Below, piece after piece: positions 44,880-53,734 of a stretch of DNA of 64,000 bases. The notes below the pieces were generated by a model, which worked only from the letters and a program-made list of their open reading frames with translations, was not told the DNA's origin and searched no databases. This stretch comes from Agilicoccus flavus. GTDB lineage: Bacteria > Actinomycetota > Actinomycetes > Actinomycetales > Dermatophilaceae. The stretch covers positions 1 to 64,000 of the forward strand of contig NZ_JACYXE010000003.1 in assembly GCF_014857905.1 (NCBI RefSeq). The letters run 5' to 3'. How positions within the stretch are numbered: the stretch's first letter is position 1; each line of letters starts with the position of its first letter. A program made the position numbers and the translations under genes.

Positions 44880-45727
44880 GTACCGCCGCATCGCCGCACC
44901 ACACCGAGCGGGCCACGCCCGGCGCGGGCCCGGATGCCCCATCGACCCCTGCCGGCCCGGCCGTGCCCCCGGGGGGCGTCGCCGGTCCGCCGGCCGAGGC
45001 CCGCATGGGCATCGGGTTCGCGCGGCTCGTCGCCGTCGAGCTGCGCAAGATGGTCGACACGCGGGCGGGGGCCGCGTTCCACCTCGTCGTCGTCGCCCTG
45101 ACGGTCGCCGCCGTCGTCCTCGCGGTCGTGTTCGAGGGGCCGTCGACGTTCGACACGATCCGCCGCGTGGCCCAGCTGCCGCTGGCGCTGTTCCTCCCGC
45201 TGCTCGGCGTCCTCGTCGCCGCGGGGGAGTGGACCCACCGGTCGGCGATGGTGACGTTCGCCCTCGAGCCCCGGCGGCATCGGATCGTGTTCGCGAAGAT
45301 CGTCGCCGTCGTGCTCGTGACGCTCGCCTACGTCCTGCTCCTGTGGGCCCTGTCCGCGGCGGGGGCGCTGGCCTCCGGTCCGTCGGCCGGGGCGTGGGAG
45401 GTGGAGCCGGCGGTGCTCGCCGGCTCGACCGCCGCCCTGGTCATCGACGTGTTGTGCGGCTTCGCGCTCGGCCTCGTGCTCGCCAGCGGGGCGTTGGGGA
45501 TCCTCGCCTACTTCCTCCTCCCGATCGTCCTGCAGATCGCGACGCTGTGGGGGCCGACGGAACGGATCGTGCCGTGGATCGCCATCGAGCGCACCCTCGC
45601 CCCCGTGGTGGAGGGTGCGACGCTGACGGCGCTGGAGTGGCAGCGGATCGGGACGTCGGTCGGGCTGTGGGTCGTGCTGCTCACGGCGCTCGGGCTGTGG
45701 CTCACGGCGCGCCGGGAGGCGAAGTGA
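44876..45727 (+). CDS. ABC transporter permease
   Basis: A 283-residue membrane protein: about 50 residues of Pro/Ala-rich cytoplasmic leader, then six hydrophobic segments in ABC-2 style, starting with VELRKMVDTRAG before the first helix. It forms the channel of the exporter with the preceding ATPase. What is exported is unknown; bacitracin- or lantibiotic-resistance-like roles are common for this layout of kinase, regulator, ATPase and permease. Confidence 0.88.
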   Translation: MSTAASPHHTERATPGAGPDAPSTPAGPAVPPGGVAGPPAEARMGIGFARLVAVELRKMVDTRAGAAFHLVVVALTVAAVVLAVVFEGPSTFDTIRRVAQLPLALFLPLLGVLVAAGEWTHRSAMVTFALEPRRHRIVFAKIVAVVLVTLAYVLLLWALSAAGALASGPSAGAWEVEPAVLAGSTAALVIDVLCGFALGLVLASGALGILAYFLLPIVLQIATLWGPTERIVPWIAIERTLAPVVEGATLTALEWQRIGTSVGLWVVLLTALGLWLTARREAK

Positions 45728-45754
45728 CCCCCGATCCGGGGTGAGGCCCGGCCG

Positions 45755-45797
45755 CACGACGACGGGACGTCCGCGACGCGGGCGTCCCGTCGTCGTG
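45755..45797. terminator. Perfect 15-bp bidirectional terminator hairpin
   Basis: CACGACGACGGGACG (45755-45769) and CGTCCCGTCGTCGTG (45783-45797) form a perfect stem with a 13-base loop. It sits between the convergent permease gene and the lipoprotein gene, whose stop begins at the next base. Confidence 0.85.
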
Positions 45798-47672
45798 TCA
45801 CCCCCCGCCGCGCGTGATCTCGCCGAGGATCGGCGCGCCGAAGGCGTCGGTGCGGACCGGGCCGAGGTCGGCGGACGACGCCCCGGTGGCGTTGACCGAC
45901 CACAGGGGAACGATCGGGAGGTCGGCCATGATCTCGCGCTCGACGTCCTGGAAGGCCTGCGGCTGGCCCGCCGCCGACGCGGTGGCGGCGGTGCCGAGGT
46001 GGGTGGCGACGACGTCGTCGGCGTACCCGCTCGTGTTGGGCGCCGCGCCGGGCACGAACCGGGGGTCGAGGAAGGCCGCGAGCGCCGGCCGACTCATCCG
46101 CCATGTCTGGAGGTGGGGGCCCGTCTCCGTGCCGAGGGCGAGTGCCTCGGACAGGGCGATCTCGTTCGGGTACGGCTTGCCCCGGCAGCCGATCCGGAGC
46201 GCCGTCGTGACGTCGGCGCACAGGGCGGTGACGAGCGCGCCGTGATCACCGTCGCCCGCGTACGCGATGGTCAGATCGTCCAGGCCGCCCACCTCGCGGA
46301 GCAGCTCGGCGGCCGCCGCCGGGTCGTGCGTGCAGGCGGCGCCGCACAGGTCCTGCGAGGACCCCTCCACGACGGGGGCGGCGAGGTCGGTGGCCGCGAG
46401 GCGGGTGCCGGCGAAGGTGTCCCGGGCGATGGCGGCCCGGTCGACGGCGCGGCTGACCGCCAGCCGACGCTGCCGACCCGCCTCGCCGGTCCACGGCGCG
46501 CGCTGCAGGGGGAAGACGAGGGAGTCGGTCACGCCGACGGGCTGGTTGACGGCGCGCTTCTCGGCGACCTGCCGGTACTCGGTGAGCCGGTCGGGGGCGA
46601 CGCCGTCGAGGACGTCGAGCCGGCCGGCGACGAAGTCGCGGTACGCGGCGTCGAGGTCGGCGTACACGACGAGGTCGATAGCGCTGTTGCGGGCCGGTTC
46701 GCCGCCGGTGTACGAGGCGTTCGGCGCCAGCCGCACCCGAGTGCCGGGCGGCACGGTCGGCGACCCGCTCCTCGCGCCGGCCGTCGTCGGCGCCGCCTGC
46801 GTTGTCGCCGACGTGGCGGGCGCCTCGGGGGGGACGGAGGGGGTCGACGAGGTCGCGGGGGCGCTTCCGGTGCCGGCGGGAGAAGAGGAGGCGCCGGTCG
46901 AGGCGGACGCTGCCGGGCCGGTGGCCGGCCACCGGCCGGTCTGCAGGCGGTAGGGCCCGTTGCCGACGGGGGCGGCGGCGAACGACGCGGGATCGGCGAG
47001 CGCCGCCGGGGGCAGGGGGGCGAAGGCGGGGTCGCCGAGCCGTTCGGGGAACGTCGGGTCGGGGTCGTCGAGGGTGATCGTGAACGTCCGGGCGTCGAGC
47101 ACGTCGAGCCCGGCGAGGTCCTCGCGGGCGGCGGGTCCGGCGGGGGCGCGCACCGCGTCGTAGCCGACGATCGGCGAGAAGGCGTATGCGCGGTAGAAAC
47201 CGGAGGAGCGCCGGGCGGCGAGGTTCCACGCATCGACGAAGCTCGAGGACGTGACGGGCGATCCGTTCGAGAAGGTCCAGCCCGGTTCGAGGCTCACGCG
47301 GTAGACGCGGTCGTCGGACGTCGTGATCGACTCGGCCACCTCGTTCTGGGCCTTGCCCTTCGCGTCGTAGCGGACGAGGCCGCGGAAGAGCAGGGCCGCC
47401 ACCCGGGCCGTCGCCGCGTCCGAGACGTCGGCCGGGAGGAGCGATCCGGCGAGGGCCCGGGTGTTGACGGAGACGGGGGTCGTGGGCGTCGGCGTCGCGC
47501 TCGGCGTGGCCGGGGGAGACGGGGCGGGCGCGGGCGAGCAACCCGCCAGGCCGGTCGCCGCCGTGAGCACGCCGACGGCGAGGGCGGTCGCGGCGCGGCG
47601 GGGGCGCGACGGGATCCGCGCGGACGCCCGGCGGAGTCGGTGCTCCCCCTCGTGGACGTTCCTCGCGCGCAT
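45798..47672 (-). CDS. Orphan solute-binding lipoprotein (SBP family 5)
   Basis: A 624-residue lipoprotein. A signal peptide ends in the lipobox GLAGC (Cys near residue 45), followed by a Pro/Thr/Ala linker. The SBP_bac_5 fold follows, with ESITTSDDRVYRVSLEPGWTF, PVGNGPYRL and the later AVSRAVDRAAIARDTF. A low-complexity Ser/Ala/Thr/Pro insertion of about 60 residues lies near 235-295, within domain I. No permease or ATPase genes are linked, so it either shares another importer (such as the one at 26-32 kb) or acts as a peptide sensor. It is divergent from efp. Confidence 0.88.
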   Translation of the reverse strand: MRARNVHEGEHRLRRASARIPSRPRRAATALAVGVLTAATGLAGCSPAPAPSPPATPSATPTPTTPVSVNTRALAGSLLPADVSDAATARVAALLFRGLVRYDAKGKAQNEVAESITTSDDRVYRVSLEPGWTFSNGSPVTSSSFVDAWNLAARRSSGFYRAYAFSPIVGYDAVRAPAGPAAREDLAGLDVLDARTFTITLDDPDPTFPERLGDPAFAPLPPAALADPASFAAAPVGNGPYRLQTGRWPATGPAASASTGASSSPAGTGSAPATSSTPSVPPEAPATSATTQAAPTTAGARSGSPTVPPGTRVRLAPNASYTGGEPARNSAIDLVVYADLDAAYRDFVAGRLDVLDGVAPDRLTEYRQVAEKRAVNQPVGVTDSLVFPLQRAPWTGEAGRQRRLAVSRAVDRAAIARDTFAGTRLAATDLAAPVVEGSSQDLCGAACTHDPAAAAELLREVGGLDDLTIAYAGDGDHGALVTALCADVTTALRIGCRGKPYPNEIALSEALALGTETGPHLQTWRMSRPALAAFLDPRFVPGAAPNTSGYADDVVATHLGTAATASAAGQPQAFQDVEREIMADLPIVPLWSVNATGASSADLGPVRTDAFGAPILGEITRGGG

Positions 47673-47789
47673 GGGTTCACCTTGTCACGGCACGCGCTCG
47701 CACGCGGCGGTCGGCCGGGGGCCGGCGCACACGTCGGTCCCGGCGGGCCCGCCGTCGGGCGGGTGAGCGGAGCACGGGTGTCGCGCCGA

Positions 47790-47795
47790 TAGACT
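47790..47795 (+). promoter_or_regulatory. Putative -10 box for efp-nusB
   Basis: TAGACT lies about 150 bases before the efp GTG and has the common actinobacterial -10 form. No clear -35 is seen. Confidence 0.35.
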
Positions 47796-47945
47796 GGTCC
47801 GCGATCATCCGGACGCATCGCGCGGACGGGCCGCCGGGCCGGTGCGGGATCCGCGCCCCCGAGCGAGCGGGGTGACGTGACCCGAGTGCGCACAGCGCAC
47901 CGCCGCCGCCCCGGTGGGCCCTCCGCCACGACGAAAGAGACGAAC

Positions 47946-48506
47946 GTGGCATCGACGAACGACCTCAAGAACGGCCTGGTTCTCAACCTCGAGGGTCAGC
48001 TGTGGACCGTCGTGGAGTTCCAGCACGTCAAGCCCGGCAAGGGCCCGGCCTTCGTGCGCACGAAGCTGAAGAACGTCCTCTCGGGCAAGACGGTGGATAA
48101 GACGTTCAACGCCGGCACCAAGGTCGAGACGAGCAACGTCGACAAGCGCACCATGCAGTACCTGTACAAGGACGGCGACGACTACGTCTTCATGGACGGC
48201 AAGACGTACGACCAGATCACGGTGCCCGCCGCGACCGTGGGCGACGCCGCCGACTTCATGCTCGAGAACCAGGAGGCGATCGTCGCGACGCACGAGGGCT
48301 CCCCGCTCTTCGTCGAGCTGCCCGCCTCCGTCGAGCTGACGATCACCTACACCGAGCCGGGGCTGCAGGGCGACCGTTCCACGGGTGGGACCAAACCGGC
48401 GACGCTGGAGACGGGCGCCCAGATCCAGGTGCCGCTCTTCCTCGAGACCGGCACCAAGGTGAAGGTCGACACCCGCGACGGCTCGTACCTGTCGCGCGTC
48501 TCCTGA
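47946..48506 (+). CDS. efp: Elongation factor P
   Basis: A 186-residue factor that relieves ribosome stalling at polyproline. The three OB domains are complete. The tip loop reads KPGKGPAF with Lys 32 at the modification position; the palindromic PGKGP loop is the actinobacterial type reported to work without lysine modification, and no epmA/epmB-type genes are in the window. The C-terminus [12 protein letters not shown] is conserved. GTG 47946 gives the standard start. It overlaps nusB by one base (TGATG). Confidence 0.96.
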   Translation: MASTNDLKNGLVLNLEGQLWTVVEFQHVKPGKGPAFVRTKLKNVLSGKTVDKTFNAGTKVETSNVDKRTMQYLYKDGDDYVFMDGKTYDQITVPAATVGDAADFMLENQEAIVATHEGSPLFVELPASVELTITYTEPGLQGDRSTGGTKPATLETGAQIQVPLFLETGTKVKVDTRDGSYLSRVS

Positions 48507-49252
48507 TGGCTCCATCCGAACTCAGCGGGAGCGGCGGCCTGCCGCTCCCGGCCGAGGGCGCGCGCATGATCCGCACGGTCCCCTCCCTGCCCGGCGAGCG
48601 CGGCATCCTCACCTCGACGCGCAGCAAGGCGCGCCGGTCGGCGCTGGAGCTGCTCTTCGAGGCGGAACAGAAGGGCATCAACGCGGGGACGCTGCTCGAC
48701 GACCGCGTCGCGCACCCGACGACGCAGAGCCCGCTGCGCGACTACACGGTGGAGATCGTCCGCGGCGTCGTCGCGAACTGGGGGGCCGTCAACGACGTGC
48801 TCGCGACGTACAGCCGCGGCTGGGCGCTCGACCGGATGCCGGCCGTCGACCGCGCCATCCTGCGCGTCGGGGCCTGGGAGATCCTCCACAACGACGACGT
48901 GCCCGACGCCGTCGCCGTCTCGGAGGCGGCCGACCTGGCCACCGCGCTGTCCACCGACGGCTCGCCGGCGTTCGTCAGCGGCCTCCTCTCCCGGGTGGCC
49001 GAGCTGCACCGGTCGGCCCCCGGGTCGCCCGCTGCCGGGCCCTCGGACGCCGGACCGTCGGCGGACGAGGCGGAGGACGAGGTCGTCGCCATGGACGAGG
49101 TGACCGACGCCGCCGACCCTGCCGACGCCGCCGACGCCGTTGACCCTGCCGACGTCGTTGACCCTGCCGACGTCGTTGACCGCACGACGGCCTCCCACGA
49201 CGACGGCGAGCCCGGGACCCGCGAGCAGCCGGAGCCGCGCGAGGCGCCGTAG
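48506..49252 (+). CDS. nusB: Transcription antitermination factor NusB
   Basis: A 248-residue protein, far longer than the usual 140-160. The NusB core spans about residues 38-165 (TRSKARRSALELLFEAE, YTVEIVRGVV, VDRAILRVGAWEIL, FVSGLLSRVA). It binds boxA RNA with NusE during rRNA transcription. A non-conserved N-terminal segment of about 37 residues could be partly untranslated if the ATG at 48566 is used. The C-terminal 80 residues are acidic and contain ADPADVVD-type repeats. It is coupled to efp. Confidence 0.93.
   Translation: MAPSELSGSGGLPLPAEGARMIRTVPSLPGERGILTSTRSKARRSALELLFEAEQKGINAGTLLDDRVAHPTTQSPLRDYTVEIVRGVVANWGAVNDVLATYSRGWALDRMPAVDRAILRVGAWEILHNDDVPDAVAVSEAADLATALSTDGSPAFVSGLLSRVAELHRSAPGSPAAGPSDAGPSADEAEDEVVAMDEVTDAADPADAADAVDPADVVDPADVVDRTTASHDDGEPGTREQPEPREAP
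49139..49181 (+). repeat. 18-bp tandem repeat in nusB tail
   Basis: GTTGACCCTGCCGACGTC occurs twice in tandem (49139-49156 and 49157-49174), and a third copy begins at 49175. It encodes the V-D-P-A-D-V repeat in the acidic tail and keeps frame. Confidence 0.85.
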
Positions 49253-49263
49253 GCCCTCGGAGC

Positions 49264-49281
49264 GCGCGCCTTCCGGCGCGC
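49264..49281. terminator. Hairpin between nusB and marC-like gene
   Basis: GCGCGCC (49264-49270), loop TTCC, GGCGCGC (49275-49281): a perfect seven-base stem 12 bases past the nusB stop, between convergent genes. Confidence 0.65.
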
Positions 49282-49337
49282 CGCGACTCGCCGGGGTCGG
49301 GGAGCGCGTTGCCGCGTCGCTCCGCACGCCGGGACCG

Positions 49338-49988
49338 TCAGCCCGCCGGCGAGGGGATGAGCCCCTCGAGGCCGGCGACGACCATCCCGACCGCGATGGC
49401 GGCGAGGATCATGCCCATGAGACGCGTCATGATGACGCGCATCGTCTGCGACATGTGGTGGCCGATCGTCGGCGCGAACCACAGCACGGCGGCGAGCAGT
49501 GCGAGCACGACGAGGAGGGCGACCCCGACCGCGGCGTACCCGGCCGGGCCGTGGGCCTGCCCGGAGAAGACGATGATCGTCGTGATCGTTCCCGGGCCGA
49601 GGATCATCGGAAACGTCAGCGGGTAGAACGACACGTCCCCGACGGCGGCCTGCTTCTGCTGGTGCTCCTGCTCGGCCGGGGTTCCGCTGTGCGCGGTGTT
49701 CCCACCGCCGAGCATGCCGAGCGCGATGGTCATGAGGACGATGCCGCCGGCGACGCGGAAGTCGTTCACCGACACCCCGAAGAACCCGAGCACCGCTGTG
49801 CCGCCGATCATCACGACGACCGCCATGACGAGGCTGTAGAGCGCGACCCGCACGGCCGTCGACCGCTGGCGCGCGGCGTCGTAGCCCGCTGTCAGGGACA
49901 GGAACATGGGCAGGGCCACGAACGGGTTCATGATCGCGAAGAGCCCACCGAGGGCCTTGACCAGCAGGGCGGTGTCCATGCCGCTCAT
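49338..49988 (-). CDS. MarC family integral membrane protein
   Basis: A 216-residue protein of the MarC/UPF0056 family with six hydrophobic segments. The first helix holds the family motif LFAIMNPFVALPMFLSLT, and FPMILGPGTITTIIV begins the second half. MarC proteins have unknown substrate, and the old link to multiple antibiotic resistance was not upheld. The only hydrophilic loop (residues about 95-118, Gln/Glu/His-rich) separates the halves. No operon partner is visible. Confidence 0.92.
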   Translation of the reverse strand: MSGMDTALLVKALGGLFAIMNPFVALPMFLSLTAGYDAARQRSTAVRVALYSLVMAVVVMIGGTAVLGFFGVSVNDFRVAGGIVLMTIALGMLGGGNTAHSGTPAEQEHQQKQAAVGDVSFYPLTFPMILGPGTITTIIVFSGQAHGPAGYAAVGVALLVVLALLAAVLWFAPTIGHHMSQTMRVIMTRLMGMILAAIAVGMVVAGLEGLIPSPAG

Positions 49989-50254
49989 CCTGGCATCGGC
50001 GCTCCGAGGAGCGGCGACGGACTCCGACCCGCGAGCCCGGGAGAGGCGCCCACGGCGCGAGCCTCCACCTCGACCGCCGCCGACGCGGAGCGCCGCGAGT
50101 GTGCGTGATCGCCTGCGGTGATCGGGTGACCCGCTGAGTTCGGCCGCGTCGCGGCCGATGTGGACGCCCGTAACCCGTCACGCCCCACCGCGGTCCGCGG
50201 TGCGAGGCGGCGCGGCCGCGGTCAGGACCACCGCGGTGAACGAGGAGGCAATAC

Positions 50255-53114
50255 GTGGCTCGGCCGGATCGCATCGGCACCGCGGGTCGCACCGTGCGGG
50301 CCGCGCTCGCCGTGCCTGCGGCGCTCGCCGGCGCCGCCGTCGTCGGCGCCGACCCCGTTGCCGCGCTGCCCCTCGGGACGCCGATCGTCGCCGTCTCCAC
50401 CGCCACCGGAGTGGGCGCGGGGCGGGTCCGGGCCGAGGGTTCGGGCCCCCAGGGCTACCGATGGGGGAGTGGACGCGTGCGGCTCCCAGGGCTTCCAGTG
50501 GGGTGACAGCGGGGCCGTATACTGCCCGAACCCGTTCGGGATCGACGCCTACGTCGGCCGTTCGCGTGGTCTCGGCGCGCAGGACTACCGCTCCCCGGGG
50601 GCTCCCGCGACCGTCTGCGCGGCCGGACCGCAGGCCTTCATCGACACCGTCTCGCCCGAGGCGGACGGCGCCCAGGGCTTCCAGGGGGCGGCCGGCGCGG
50701 ACGGGGCGTCCGGTTCGGACGGCACGGGCGGCGCCGCGGGCGTCGACGGATCCTCCGGCCAGGACGGTGGCAGCGGGGTTCCGGGCCCCGCCGGCGCGCA
50801 GGGCGCCCGGGGGGGCGCAGGGGGCGCAGGGTTCCGGCGGCGCGCAGGGCGCCACCGGCAGCGGCAGCCGCGGGGCGACGGGCGCCCAGGGCGCGCCGGG
50901 CGCCCCCGGCGGATCGCTGAGCCTCGGCGCCGGGTCCGCCGCCGCCGAGGGGCCTCAGGGGTTCCAGGGTGCCGACGGGATCGACGGGGTTGATGGCATC
51001 GACGGCGTGGACGGGGTCGACGGCCCCCAGGGTGCCGCGGGTCCCCAGGGCGCGGCAGGCGCTCAGGGCGAGGCCGGGCCGCAGGGCTATCAGGGTCTCC
51101 AGGGTGCGGCCGGTGCTCAGGGCGCCACAGGTGCACAAGGCGTCGCGGGCGTCGTGGGGCCGCAGGGCTTCCAGGGGCGACCGGGGCTCAGGGGGCGGAC
51201 GGGGCCGACGGGGCCCAGGGCGCCGGGACTCGTGCCGCTCGGTGCCGAGGACGTACAGTGCAGGCGCCCAGGGGGCCGATGGCGCGACGGGTGCCCAGGG
51301 CGCCGCGGGCGCACAGGGTGCTGCCGGCACCGACGGCACGGACGGCACCGACGGTGCGACGGGTGCCCAGGGTGCGACGGGTTCGCAGGGTGCCGCCGGC
51401 GCCGACGGTGCCCAAGGTGCCGCCGGGGCCGATGGAGCTCAGGGCGCGGCGGGCGCTCAGGGCGCCGCGCATGCCGTGAGGCCGCAAGGATTCCAGGGCG
51501 CCGTGGGCGCTCAGGGCGAGACGGGGCGGACGGCGCTCAGGGAGCCGACGGCGCGACGGGCGCGCAGGGCGCTGCCGGGACGGACGGCGCCCAGGGTGCC
51601 ACGGGGAGTCAGGGCGCGATGGGTGCCATGGGGCCGCAGGGCTTCCAGGGCGCGACCGGTGCTCAGGGTGCCGACGGGACGGACGGCGCCCAGGGTGCCG
51701 CGGGAAGCGACGGGGCTCAGGGTGCGACGGGGGCGGACGACGCCCAGGGTGCCGCGGGGGCCGATGGCACTCGGGGTGCGGCCGGGACTGACGGCGCGCA
51801 GGGTGCGACCGGCGCTCAGGGCGCGGCGGGTCCGCAGGGATATCAGAATTTCCAGGGTGCGACGGGTGCGCAGGGCGCGGCCGGGGCCGATGGGGTCGAC
51901 GGCGCCCAGGGTGCCACGGGCACGGACGGGACCGACGGGACGCAGGGCGCGACCGGTGCGCAGGGTGCCGCCGGGACGGATGGTGCTCAGGGTGCGGCCG
52001 GGGCGCAGGGCGCGATGGGTCCGCAGGGGTTCCAGGGTTTCCAGGGTGCGACGGGTGCGCAGGGCGCGGCCGGGACCGATGGTGTCGACGGCGCTCAGGG
52101 TGCCGCCGGGACCGACGGGACGCAGGGTGCGACCGGTGCGCAGGGCTCCTCGGGTGCGGACGGGACCGATGGGGCTCAGGGCGCCACCGGTGCGCAGGGT
52201 GCGGCCGGGACGGACGGTGCTCAGGGTGCGACCGGGGCGCAGGGTGCGATGGGTCCGCAGGGTTTCCTGGGTGCGACGGGTGCGCAGGGCGCGGCCGGCC
52301 TGGACGGAGCCCAGGGCGCGTCGGGTACGAACGGCACCGATGGCACCGACGGGTCTGCGGGCGCCTCCGGCACGGATGGGATCGACGGGGCGCAGGGAGC
52401 CCAGGGGGCCACGGGCGCCCAGGGCGCGACCGGCGACATCGGGCCCCAGGGCTTCCAGGGCGCGCAGGGTGTCCAGGGGGCGCAGGGCGAGTTCGGGGCC
52501 GACGGGACCGGCGGCATCGACGGGATGTCGGGCGTCGACGGGACCGTGGGCCCCCAGGGGCCGCAGGGTGACATGGGCCCGCAGGGCTACCAGGGCGCGA
52601 CCGGCTCCACCGGCCCCCAGGGCGCCGACGGTTCCTCGGGCTCCGACGGCGCCGACGGCTCGACGGGCGCCACGGGCGCCACGGGCGCCACGGGCGCGAC
52701 CGGCTCGACCGGTGCCACCGGAGCGGCGGGGCCGCAGGGAGCCACCGGAGCCACCGGCCCCAGGGCGCGCAGGGCAAGACCGGCGCCGGCGTCCAGGGGG
52801 CGCAGGGTGCCACCGGGTCCCAGGGGCCGCAGGGCGCGCAGGGGTCTCAAGGCTCGCAGGGCGTCAAGGGGTCGTCGTTCTTCGGATCCCAGGCGACCGT
52901 CGTGACGGCCGAAACGACCAATGCCGGACAGGCCGGCCTCATCGTCAAATGTCCGCCAGGGATGTTCGCCGTCTCCGGCGGTTTCGAGACCAGCTCTGGA
53001 GCCTCCGCCTCGATCTCCCGCCCCGTGGGCGGGATTCCGCCGACCGGGTGGAAATACGACTGGAACGGCATCAACGCCGGCACCTACAGGGTCTACGTCG
53101 GCTGCACGAAGTAA
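50255..53114 (+). pseudogene. Collagen-like secreted surface protein, multiply frameshifted
   Basis: Reading across frames gives one protein of about 950 residues. GTG 50255 follows GAGGAGG. A signal peptide ends near VAALPLG. A non-collagen head with Cys residues follows ([17 protein letters not shown]), then about 240 Gly-X-Y triplets (about 50668-52880), mostly [12 protein letters not shown], with recurring GPQGFQG. A C-terminal globular domain of about 75 residues ([13 protein letters not shown] ... VYVGCTK) ends at 53114, where it is intact in frame. Frame changes are needed near 50463-50467, 50809-50815, 51172-51177, 51226-51270, 51521-51530 and 52758-52761. Four are at G or C runs. It would form a trimeric stalk on the cell surface. 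Pseudogene is used because no single frame spans it; consensus errors or switching are alternatives. Confidence 0.8.
50668..52880 (+). repeat. Gly-X-Y collagen-like coding repeat
   Basis: Nine-base periodic DNA encoding Gly-X-Y, with higher-order units of 45-63 bases such as [17 protein letters not shown]. The aromatic unit GPQGFQG or GPQGYQG recurs every 150-250 bases. One unit reads [10 protein letters not shown], where a Gly is replaced by Asn near 51848. Confidence 0.9.
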
Positions 53115-53144
53115 GTCAGCTCCTCCGACCAAAAGGACAGAACC

Positions 53145-53734
53145 ATGACCACGCGACACACTCTCCGACTGTGGCAGGCCGGCGCCGCCGGGCTCGCCGT
53201 CCTCGCGCTCGCCGCCTGCTCCACGGGCAGCGACCGGGCGGCGCCTCCGCGAGCCCGTCCGCGAACGCCTCCGCGACGACGAACTCGCAGGTGGTGACGC
53301 TGCTCAAGCAGGGCATCACCCAGGCGTAGGGCCAGCAGTTCGACGCCGCGAAGACGACGTTCAACAACGTCCTCGCCGTCGACCCCACGAACAAGTACGC
53401 GCACTACAACCTCGGGCTGATCGCGCAGACGCAGAACGATGCGTCGGGGGCCGTCGCCGCCTATGACAAGGCGATCGCGGCCGTCGCGAAGTTCACGCCG
53501 GCGCCATACAACAAGGCCATCGCGGTCGAGGCCACCAAGCCCGACGACGCCATCGGCATCTACGAGAACATCGTCAAGATCAACCCCAAGGCGTCGACCG
53601 CCTATTACCGCCTCTACCTCGCCTACGCGAAGAAGGGCGACGCGCAGAAGGCGAACGCCGCGAAGGCGAAGGCCGTCGAGCTCGACCCCACGCTGGCGAA
53701 ACAGGCGACCGCCACGGCGACCCCGACCAAGTGA
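53145..53734 (+). pseudogene. TPR lipoprotein, frameshift and in-frame stop
   Basis: ATG 53145 follows AAAAGGAC. The first frame encodes a signal peptide with lipobox LALAAC. The frame changes near 53226-53245. The second frame continues with [12 protein letters not shown] linker, [14 protein letters not shown], and a TAG stop at 53327-53329. The same frame then runs open to TGA 53732-53734 with TPR-like helices (AHYNLGLIAQTQNDASGAVAAYDKAI, given as pattern only: NLGLIAQTQ, AAYDKAI, AYYRLYLAYAKKGDAQKA). Whole length would be about 195 residues. A base-substitution stop is harder to explain as sequencing error than a run-length change. It lies between the collagen-like and glycosyltransferase genes, and its stop overlaps the latter's start (GTGA). 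Confidence 0.75.

Noticed and set aside
41800-45727. The two-component/ABC block as a novel defence system
   Set aside because: Layout and motifs are those of common actinobacterial antibiotic-sensing exporters; nothing defence-specific was seen.
51188-52813. A 541-residue minus-strand frame in the collagen region
   Set aside because: Mirror image of the Gly-X-Y repeats (Pro/Ala/Arg-rich) with no start context.
50668-52880. Possible CRISPR array because of the periodic repeats
   Set aside because: The period is nine bases and coding (Gly-X-Y), with no unique spacers of constant length and no cas genes.
50255-53114. Programmed ribosomal frameshifting as the explanation for the collagen-like gene
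   Set aside because: Six separate shifts of mixed direction with no slippery heptamer plus pseudoknot at each are not plausible; decay, switching or sequence error fit better.
53327-53329. TAG read as pyrrolysine
   Set aside because: No pylT or pylS genes in the window, the gene also has a frameshift, and pyrrolysine is not expected in this group.
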